NCBI RefSeq assembly: GCF_000315545.1
Contig: NZ_JH992902.1
Span: 1,597,893 to 1,661,892 of the forward strand
DNA length: 64,000 bases
Source of the DNA: Selenomonas sp. F0473
GTDB lineage: Bacteria; Bacillota; Negativicutes; Selenomonadales; Selenomonadaceae
Reading direction: 5' to 3'
Shown: one piece after another, positions 58,232 to 64,000 of the stretch
Layout of the letters: each line of letters begins with the position of its first letter
Position numbering within the stretch: the stretch's first letter is position 1
Position numbers and translations under genes: made by a program
Notes under the pieces: model-generated
What the model was told of the DNA's origin: nothing
Database searches by the model: none
What the model saw: the letters and a program-made list of their open reading frames with translations, nothing else

Positions 58232-59010
58232 ACGCCGTATTTGTCGACACACACGCGCATCTCTACGACGAGAGGTTCGCGGACGACCTATCGGAGACGA
58301 TTGTCCGCGCGGCGGCGGCGGGTGTGACGCGCATCGTCAGTATGGGGGACTCCATGGAGACGTCCGCGCAGGTCGTGGCGGATACGGGATATCCCGCGCT
58401 CTACGGCGCCGTCGGCATCCATCCCGAGAACGCCGTGCCCTTGACGCGCGAGATGCGGACGCAGCTCCTTACCTGGGCGCGGCGCCCAAAGATTGTTGCT
58501 GTCGGAGAGATCGGTCTCGACTATTATTGGGAGAAAGACGCCGACCGACGGCTCACGCAGCGCGAGCTCTTCGCGGCGCAGCTGCATCTCGCGCGGGAAG
58601 CGGGGCTCCCCGTCTGCATCCACGACCGCGAGGCGCACGGCGATACGCTGCGGATATTGCAGGAGGAGGGGCAGGGCCTCGCGGGCGTCCTGCACTGCTA
58701 CTCCGGCAGTCTCGAGATGGCGCGGGAGCTCTGGAAGATGGGCTTTTATATCGGCATCGACGGCCCTCTCACTTATAAGAACGCGGCAAAGCTGCCGGAC
58801 ATCGTGCGCGAAGCGCCGCGCGACCGTCTCCTCATCGAGACGGACAGCCCCTATCTCGCGCCCGTTCCGCTGCGCGGCAAGCGCAACGAGCCCGCGTACG
58901 TCGTTCACGTTGCGGCAAAGATTGCGGAGGTGCGCGGCGAGAGCGTCGAAGAGGTCGCATGCTATACGACGGAGAATGCTATACGCCTTTATCCAAAATT
59001 GAACAACTGA
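58228..59010 (+). CDS. tatD: TatD-family metal-dependent hydrolase (DNase)
   Basis: A 260-residue TIM-barrel amidohydrolase. Metal ligands are visible in VDTHAHLYD, GEIGLDYYW, PVCIHDREAH, HCYSGS and LIETDSPYL. TatD/YcfH proteins are 3'-5' nucleases of DNA repair and quality control. The metG-tatD pairing, overlapping by four bases, is common in Firmicutes. It ends at a terminator. Confidence 0.95.
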   Translation: MNAVFVDTHAHLYDERFADDLSETIVRAAAAGVTRIVSMGDSMETSAQVVADTGYPALYGAVGIHPENAVPLTREMRTQLLTWARRPKIVAVGEIGLDYYWEKDADRRLTQRELFAAQLHLAREAGLPVCIHDREAHGDTLRILQEEGQGLAGVLHCYSGSLEMARELWKMGFYIGIDGPLTYKNAAKLPDIVREAPRDRLLIETDSPYLAPVPLRGKRNEPAYVVHVAAKIAEVRGESVEEVACYTTENAIRLYPKLNN

Positions 59011-59038
59011 TTTGCTATTGTTTTGCACGAAAACACAG

Positions 59039-59080
59039 GCCCCGTTCCATGGATAAACAGCCTAGGGAACGGGGCTTTTT
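59039..59080 (+). terminator. Terminator of metG-tatD
   Basis: GCCCCGTTCC (59039-59048) pairs with GGAACGGGGC (59066-59075), followed by TTTTT. Confidence 0.9.
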
Positions 59081-59207
59081 GTAGGAGAAATATCCTAATT
59101 GTGGAGAATGAGATGAGAAAATGCCTATCAATTTGCTCCCATATCCCATTTTTCATGAAAAATTCAGCTTAAAGTGGGAAAATACGTGAAACAAAAGGGG
59201 GCATTCT

Positions 59208-60017
59208 ATGAGATTGAAATCCATAGGGAATTTCGTTCAAACTAAGAAAAAAACCATTCTCTGTACGATGTTGGGCAGTATGATGCTGCTCTCCAGCGGA
59301 TTCACAATGAACGGCTTTCCGAAGAATATGCACCGCGTCAGCGTGCATGTGGATGGCGAGACCATCACGGATATGACGGTACAGACGAAACCCGCCGACA
59401 TTTTTGCCAAACTCGGCGTGAAACTCGGCGAGAAGGATACTTATGAAGTCTTCCGCAGCGAGGATCAGCGCCACACCGAGATCTCCGTGCGCCGCGCGGT
59501 GCCCGTGACGATCTCGTTTTGGGGCGACACGCAGGAGGTCATGACGAGCGCGCACACAGTCGGCGACGTTATGGCGGAGTACGGCTATAATATGAACGAG
59601 ATCGACGTTGCGCCGGGCGTGGACGCCCCCGTGACGGAACATCTCGCCATCGCCTTGACGGAAAAACCGGAGGCCGCCGAAGCCCGCCGCGCACGCGAGC
59701 GTGAGGCGGAGCGTGTCAGCCGCGGCATCCCGCGCTATCGTGCCGCTTATACCATGCATGCGTCGGCCTATCTGCCGAGCGACGGGGGCGGCAGCGGCAT
59801 CACGGCGATGGGAATTCCCGCACGTCACGGCGTCGTTGCCGTCGACCCGAACGTTATCCCGCTCGGTTCCCGGCTCTTCATTCCCGGCTACGGCGAGGCG
59901 ATCGCCGCGGATACGGGCGGCGCGATCGTCGGCAACACGATCGATCTCTGCATGGAGAGTTACGACGAGGCGATCCAATTCGGGCGCCGCAGCGTCGAGG
60001 TCTATGTGCTCGAGTAA
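59208..60017 (+). CDS. Cell-wall 3D-domain protein with an N-terminal DUF348-like domain
   Basis: A 269-residue exported protein. A signal anchor lies at about residues 15-35 (KTILCTMLGSMMLLSSGF). Residues about 42-150 contain ubiquitin-like DUF348 units (HVDGETITDMTVQTKPADIFAKLG and TISFWGDTQEVMTSAHTVGDVM). A charged linker leads to the 3D domain, about 185-269, a double-psi barrel related to MltA with the acidic residues of AADTGGAIVGNTIDLCM. Such YabE/YocH-like proteins are thought to cut peptidoglycan glycan strands. AAAGGGGGCATTCT precedes the ATG. The 197-base gap from tatD holds only the terminator and an AT-rich stretch. Confidence 0.88.
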   Translation: MRLKSIGNFVQTKKKTILCTMLGSMMLLSSGFTMNGFPKNMHRVSVHVDGETITDMTVQTKPADIFAKLGVKLGEKDTYEVFRSEDQRHTEISVRRAVPVTISFWGDTQEVMTSAHTVGDVMAEYGYNMNEIDVAPGVDAPVTEHLAIALTEKPEAAEARRAREREAERVSRGIPRYRAAYTMHASAYLPSDGGGSGITAMGIPARHGVVAVDPNVIPLGSRLFIPGYGEAIAADTGGAIVGNTIDLCMESYDEAIQFGRRSVEVYVLE

Positions 60018-60030
60018 TACAAAAAAAGAT

Positions 60031-60061
60031 TCGCGCGAGGTAAAATCGCGCGATTTTTTTA
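60031..60061 (+). terminator. Terminator of the 3D-domain gene
   Basis: TCGCGCGA (60031-60038) pairs with the identical palindrome at 60046-60053, loop GGTAAAA, then TTTTTTTA. The next promoter starts at the following base. Confidence 0.85.
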
Positions 60062-60090
60062 TTGACAAGCAGGGATAAGAGTGCTACTAT
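60062..60090 (+). promoter_or_regulatory. Promoter of the mutAB leader
   Basis: TTGACA (60062-60067), 17 bases, TACTAT (60085-60090), directly against the preceding terminator and about 35 bases before the cobalamin aptamer. Confidence 0.75.
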
Positions 60091-60124
60091 ATTCTCGTAC
60101 CATAAAAACTTCATATGGATTGGA

Positions 60125-60325
60125 TCAGGTGTAGGAAGATCGTTCGTACTCATGCGAAGATCGACCGAACTTAATAGGGAATCCGGTACAAGCCGGAGCG
60201 GTCACGCCACTGTAACAGCGAGCAGGCCTGCAAGTAGATGGTATCATCTACAGTCACTGGGGATAACGTCCTTGGGAAGGCGCAGGCGAGCGATGAACTG
60301 AAGCCAGGAGAACTGCCTGATTAAC
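60125..60325 (+). promoter_or_regulatory. Cobalamin riboswitch upstream of mutAB
   Basis: Contains in order AATAGGGAATCCGGT, AAGCCGGAGCGGTCACGCCA, CTGTAA, GTCACTGGGGATAA, TTGGGAAGGCGCAGG (B12 box region), and GAAGCCAGGAGAACTGCCTG. All conserved blocks of the AdoCbl-type aptamer are present and spaced normally. A peripheral hairpin (TAGATGGTATCATCTA) sits near 60235-60250. It is 420 bases before mutA, with two terminators in between. Confidence 0.93.
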
Positions 60326-60440
60326 AATCACCGTTTGACCTACGAGTGATGGGGATGGGGATTACGAATCGTTCGCTTCAAAACGAAAATCCGGCGCTGC
60401 TGAGAGATCGGATTAGATGAGAACTGAGTGACGATATCGG

Positions 60441-60476
60441 AAGCCCGTCCTGCACAACGTGTGGGGCGGGCTTTTC
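60441..60476 (+). terminator. First terminator in the mutAB leader
   Basis: AAGCCCG (with CC and TGCAC continuing the arm) pairs with CGGGCTT through GTG-TGGGG, followed by TTTTCGCTT. It lies 115 bases after the cobalamin aptamer and is the likely expression platform. Confidence 0.8.
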
Positions 60477-60492
60477 GCTTGCCATACGGTGC

Positions 60493-60600
60493 GTGAGCAA
60501 AGCCCTGGGAGATCGGTGTGCATGGGGAGAGCAACTCCATGCATAGCGATTTCCCCGGGATGAAGGGGATGTATACGCCCCTTGGGGAAACATTGCTCAT
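60493..60600 (+). ncRNA. Unrecognised structured RNA element in the mutAB leader
   Basis: An outer stem GTGAGCAA (60493-60500) with TTGCTCAT (60593-60600) encloses two hairpins. The first pairs TGCATGG (60519-60525) with CCATGCA (60537-60543). The second pairs TTTCCCC (60550-60556) with GGGGAAA (60584-60590) and, after a six-base bulge, AAGGGG (60563-60568) with CCCCTT (60578-60583). The arrangement resembles a three-way-junction aptamer, and its own terminator follows 35 bases later. It does not match a riboswitch class I can name. Confidence 0.5.
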
Positions 60601-60634
60601 CTTTTCAGTTCTCATTTATCTCCGTTATGGAGGT

Positions 60635-60668
60635 CACTCCGAGGGTGGAAGCTCGGGGTGTTTTTTTT
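60635..60668 (+). terminator. Second terminator in the mutAB leader
   Basis: CACTCCGAG (60635-60643) pairs with CTCGGGGTG (60652-60660), one G-U, followed by eight T residues. It stands 80 bases before the mutA start, so mutA needs readthrough or an internal promoter. Confidence 0.88.
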
Positions 60669-60670
60669 AT

Positions 60671-60695
60671 AAAAAACTGCTTTGCGGCAGTTTTT
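60671..60695 (+). terminator. Small hairpin directly after the second mutAB leader terminator
   Basis: AAAAACTGC pairs with GCAGTTTTT around TTTGCG. It may act as a reinforcing terminator or stabilise the 5' end of the mutA message. Confidence 0.45.
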
Positions 60696-60747
60696 AAGAG
60701 AAGTCTGATGAGTTCAGCTTCCCTTATCATACAAAGGAGGACGTACT

Positions 60748-62934
60748 ATGCCGGAAGAAAAAGAGCGCTCAAGCGACGAAGAGCTTCAGAAGCTTCTGAA
60801 GAAATCGGCTGAGGTCGAGGATTTCCCCGACGTCCCGCTCGATGAGTTCACTCCGCCGACGGACGAGGAGTGGAAAGCTGCGTGCGAAGCTCTGCTCAAA
60901 GGAGCTCCGTTCGAAAAGGTGATGTTCACGAAAACTTACGAGGGCATTACTTTCGACCCTATGTACACAAAGAAGCACATGGAGGACATCCTGCCCAAGA
61001 GTGTGATGCCGGGCATGGGCGACTTCCTGCGCGGCGTGGACGCGGCGGGCTATATCGGCAAGCCGTGGGGGATCGCGCAGGCCTGCGACGAGACCCTGCC
61101 GAAGGAGAACAACGAACTGCTCCGGCACGAGAATGACAAGGGAGCGACGATTTATCACATTGTGCTGGACAGTGCGACGCGTAAAGGCGTGGACGCACGC
61201 AAGGCGGAGCATGTCGGCGATCTCGGCACGAGTGTGACGACTGTCGAGGATATGCACACGCTGCTCGAAGGTCTTGATCTCGGGAAGTTCCCGATCTACA
61301 TTTACACAGGCGCCGCGGCTCTGCCGATCCTCTCTCTGGTTGCGGCGGCACGCCGTGCGGCGGGTGAGGATATGTCGGGGGTGCGCGGTATCGTCGGCGC
61401 CGATCCGATCGGAGAACTTGTCACACACGGCAAACTTGCCGCGCCTCTTGCCGCGTATTACGATACGATGGCGGCAGCCGCACGCTGGGCCGTGGAGAAG
61501 GCGCCGCACATCAGAACGGTCTTTGTCCGCAGCGACGTCTACTCGAACGGCGGCGCGAACGACGTGCAGGAGATCGCCGCCTCGCTTGCGACGGCAACGG
61601 CATATCTGCGTGCTCTTTGTGAGCGCGGCCTCACCGTTGACGACGCGGCGTCGCAGATCGCGTTCGCCTTCTCTATGGGCGCGAACTTCTTCCTCCAGAT
61701 CGCGAAGCTGCGCGCCGTGCGTCCCATCTGGGCGCAGATCGTCAAGGCGTTCGGCGGAAATGCGGAGTCGCAGAAGATGCGCATCCATGCGCGGCCGGCG
61801 CTCTTCTTCAAGACCATCTACGACCCGTACGTCAACATGCTCCGCAATACGACGGAGATCTTCTCGGGCGTCGTCGGCGGCATCGATTCTTTCGAGAGCG
61901 CGCCGTTCGACGAGCCGATCCGCAAGGGCGACGAGTTCTCGCGCCGCATTGCACGCAACATTCAGATCATGCTCCAAGAGGAGTTCGGCATGCTCCAGCC
62001 GATCGATCCCGCGGGCGGTTCCTGGGCGGTCGAGTCGCTGACGCGGCAGATGAAAGAGCGCATCTGGGCGGAGTTCCAGACCATCGAAGGCAAGGGCGGC
62101 ATCGTCGAGGCCTTAAAGAGCGGCTATGTGCAGGAAGAGGTCGCGAAGATTCTCGCGGATCGTTTCAAAAAGGCGGATTTGCGCAAGGACCGCATCGTCG
62201 GCAACAACATGTATCCGAACATGACGGAGACTCTGCTGGATCGTCGCGAAGAGGATACGGTAGCGCTGAAACAGCAGCGTGCGGCCGACATCGACGCATA
62301 TCTCTCCGATATCGACGTGAAACACTGCAAAGATGCGCTGGCTGCCCTGAGGAGCGCGCCTACCGTCGAGAACGCTATGGAGGCCGCGTTTGCGGGCGCG
62401 ACGATCACCGAGCTCATGGCGGCCGTCACAGAAGGGAAGGGCGCTTCGGAAGAAATCGCCGCCATTGCGCCGCATCGCTGGAGCGAGCGCTTTGAGGCGC
62501 TCCGTAAGCGGACCGAGGATTTCAAGGCCGAGAAGAACGACAACGTCAAAATCTTCCTCGCGAATATGGGACCTATTCCGCAGCACAAGGCGCGCGCGGA
62601 CTTCACCACGGGTTTCCTGCAGGTCGGCGCGTTCGAGGTGCTCGGCAACGACGGCTTTAAGACCGTTGAGGAGGCGGCCGAGGCTGCCGGCAAGAGCGGC
62701 GCGGATGCGGTCGTCATCTGCTCGACGGATGCGACCTACCCCGAGATTGTTCCCGCGCTTGCGCCGAAACTCCATGAAGTGCTGCCGAACGCACGCGTGT
62801 TCCTCGCGGGCGCGGCGCCGAAGGATCTCCTTGAGACTTACAACAACGCGGGCATCGACGAGTACATCTCGGTGAAGGCAAATTGCTACGAGACGCTCGA
62901 GCGCCTGCAGAAGAAGAAAGGGATGATTGCGTAA
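60748..62934 (+). CDS. mutA: Methylmalonyl-CoA mutase small subunit
   Basis: A 728-residue protein with the mutase TIM barrel and a C-terminal flavodoxin-like domain. In the C-terminal domain the cobalamin-ligating DxHxxG signature is replaced ([15 protein letters not shown] at about residue 610), which identifies the non-catalytic beta/small subunit of the Propionibacterium-type heterodimer. It pairs with MutB, encoded next, to interconvert succinyl-CoA and methylmalonyl-CoA during propionate formation. AAAGGAGGACGTACT precedes the ATG. The stop TAA overlaps the mutB ATG by one base. An acidic N-terminus of about 45 residues precedes the family core. Confidence 0.95.
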   Translation: MPEEKERSSDEELQKLLKKSAEVEDFPDVPLDEFTPPTDEEWKAACEALLKGAPFEKVMFTKTYEGITFDPMYTKKHMEDILPKSVMPGMGDFLRGVDAAGYIGKPWGIAQACDETLPKENNELLRHENDKGATIYHIVLDSATRKGVDARKAEHVGDLGTSVTTVEDMHTLLEGLDLGKFPIYIYTGAAALPILSLVAAARRAAGEDMSGVRGIVGADPIGELVTHGKLAAPLAAYYDTMAAAARWAVEKAPHIRTVFVRSDVYSNGGANDVQEIAASLATATAYLRALCERGLTVDDAASQIAFAFSMGANFFLQIAKLRAVRPIWAQIVKAFGGNAESQKMRIHARPALFFKTIYDPYVNMLRNTTEIFSGVVGGIDSFESAPFDEPIRKGDEFSRRIARNIQIMLQEEFGMLQPIDPAGGSWAVESLTRQMKERIWAEFQTIEGKGGIVEALKSGYVQEEVAKILADRFKKADLRKDRIVGNNMYPNMTETLLDRREEDTVALKQQRAADIDAYLSDIDVKHCKDALAALRSAPTVENAMEAAFAGATITELMAAVTEGKGASEEIAAIAPHRWSERFEALRKRTEDFKAEKNDNVKIFLANMGPIPQHKARADFTTGFLQVGAFEVLGNDGFKTVEEAAEAAGKSGADAVVICSTDATYPEIVPALAPKLHEVLPNARVFLAGAAPKDLLETYNNAGIDEYISVKANCYETLERLQKKKGMIA

Positions 62935-64000
62935 TGGCCGGATTTACAAACCCCGATTTTACCGGCATGAGCCTCGGCGAAAGCCCCTCCGCAGACTCCA
63001 AGGAGTGGCGCGCCCTCTTTGAGGGATCGACCGGACGCAGCTTCGACGCGCTCACGCACAAGACGATGGAGCGCGTGCCTGTAAAACCGTATTACGATCA
63101 TGACGAGTATGCGCATATGAGCCATCTCGACTTTGCAAGCGGCATTCCGCCGTGTCTGCGCGGACCGTACTCCACGATGTACGTGTTCCGCCCGTGGACG
63201 GTGCGCCAGTATGCGGGTTTCTCGACGGCCGAGGAATCCAACGCCTTCTACCGCCGCAACCTTGCCGCAGGTCAGAAAGGTCTTTCCATCGCGTTCGACC
63301 TACCGACCCACCGCGGCTATGACGCGGACAACCCGCGCGTTGTCGGCGACGTCGGAAAGGCGGGCGTTTCTGTCTGCTCCATGCTGGATATGAACATCCT
63401 GTTCTCCGGCATTCCGCTCGATCAGATGTCCGTCTCCATGACGATGAACGGCGCGGTTCTGCCCGTTCTCGCATTCTTCATCGTCTCCGGCGAAGAGCAG
63501 GGCGTTGATAAGAAGATCATGGCGGGGACGATCCAGAACGACATTCTGAAGGAGTTCATGGTTCGTAACACCTACATCTACCCGCCCGATATGTCCATGC
63601 GCATCATCGGCGATATCTTCGAATACACGACGAAGTACATGCCGAAGTTCAACAGCATCTCCATCTCCGGCTACCATATGCAGGAGGCGGGGGCGCCTGC
63701 GGACATCGAGCTCGGTTACACGCTGGCCGATGGTCTCGAATATATCCGCACGGGCATCAAGGCGGGGCTTGCCGTCGACGACTTCGCGAAGCGTCTCTCG
63801 TTCTTCTGGGCGATCGGCAAGAACTACTTCATGGAGATTGCAAAGATGCGCGCGGCGCGCGTCCTCTGGGCGAAGATCGTCAAGTCCTTCGACGCGAAGA
63901 ACGACAAGTCGATGGCGCTGCGTACGCACAGCCAGACGTCCGGCTGGTCGCTCACGGCGCAGGATCCGTTCAACAACATCGCCCGCACGGCGATGGAGGC
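62934..64000 (+). CDS. mutB: Methylmalonyl-CoA mutase large subunit, 5' part
   Basis: The frame starts at ATG 62934, overlapping the mutA stop (TAATG), and runs off the window after about 355 codons, roughly half of the usual 710-730 residues. The catalytic subunit is recognised by [19 protein letters not shown] (active-site Tyr region), [31 protein letters not shown] and [12 protein letters not shown] (active-site His). The cobalamin-binding C-terminal domain lies beyond the window. No separate ribosome binding site is needed if it is coupled to mutA, although AAAGGGATG lies just upstream. Confidence 0.97.
   Translation, partial: MAGFTNPDFTGMSLGESPSADSKEWRALFEGSTGRSFDALTHKTMERVPVKPYYDHDEYAHMSHLDFASGIPPCLRGPYSTMYVFRPWTVRQYAGFSTAEESNAFYRRNLAAGQKGLSIAFDLPTHRGYDADNPRVVGDVGKAGVSVCSMLDMNILFSGIPLDQMSVSMTMNGAVLPVLAFFIVSGEEQGVDKKIMAGTIQNDILKEFMVRNTYIYPPDMSMRIIGDIFEYTTKYMPKFNSISISGYHMQEAGAPADIELGYTLADGLEYIRTGIKAGLAVDDFAKRLSFFWAIGKNYFMEIAKMRAARVLWAKIVKSFDAKNDKSMALRTHSQTSGWSLTAQDPFNNIARTAME

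Noticed and set aside
59085-59207. A c-di-AMP (ydaO-type) riboswitch before the 3D-domain gene, as is common for wall hydrolases
   Set aside because: The gap of about 120 bases is too short and lacks the conserved ydaO blocks.
60582-60812. A 76-codon plus-strand frame between the mutAB leader and mutA
   Set aside because: It spans the second terminator, overlaps the mutA start in another frame and has no ribosome binding site.

Overview
The window looks like a chromosome segment of a diderm Firmicute of the class Negativicutes, most likely a Selenomonas-like member of the Selenomonadaceae. The reasoning is as follows. Outer-membrane proteins (two TonB-dependent receptors and a very large autotransporter) sit beside genes of Firmicute character: BioY, a YabE/YocH-like 3D-domain protein, TTG starts on rpoC, sstT and the rsmI-type gene, and strong AGGAGG ribosome binding sites. 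The DNA is GC-rich, and there are genes for citrate fermentation and for the cobalamin-dependent methylmalonyl-CoA mutase used in succinate/propionate fermentation. The species assignment is inference.

Layout. 1-3.5 kb: citrate fermentation (end of citF, citG, a CitMHS-type transporter). 3.6-6.2 kb: purB-purA operon on the minus strand. 6.4-8.6 kb: a cytoplasmic PPP-type phosphatase and a Tat-exported metallophosphoesterase. 8.7-25.8 kb: one minus-strand unit with, in transcription order, promoter, cobalamin riboswitch, intrinsic terminator, TonB-dependent receptor, and a 4716-residue autotransporter adhesin starting 14 bases after the receptor. 25.9-30.5 kb: an AT-richer DUF4143-type ATPase broken by one in-frame amber codon, a membrane-anchored DUF2939-like protein, a VOC-fold protein and a MATE exporter. 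30.7-35.8 kb: dispersed 121-bp repeats and a 1572-residue outer-membrane protein that appears to join a complete TonB-dependent receptor to a second beta-barrel. 35.9-38.5 kb: metNIQ methionine importer. 38.6-46.8 kb: rpoB-rpoC. 46.8-49.4 kb: bioY, more 121-bp repeats, and a secreted tannase-like esterase. 49.5-53.9 kb: sstT, an rfbD-type reductase, and an OmpR-type two-component system. 54-60 kb: rsmI, two related secreted proteins of unknown function, metG-tatD, and the 3D-domain protein. 60-64 kb: a long leader with a cobalamin riboswitch, a terminator, a second compact structured RNA that I do not recognise, and another terminator, followed by mutA and the start of mutB.

Two places seem most likely to hold undescribed biology. 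The first is the B12-riboswitch operon, where a corrinoid-type receptor is apparently co-regulated with a giant surface protein whose N-terminus looks like a beta-propeller. This recalls, by analogy only, the BtuB/BtuG partnership of Bacteroides. The second is the tandem-RNA leader of mutAB. Cobalamin links both ends of the window: uptake under a B12 riboswitch at 25 kb, and a B12-dependent enzyme behind another at 60 kb. Several promoters lie inside or directly against the terminator of the preceding gene, a compact arrangement seen about five times here.
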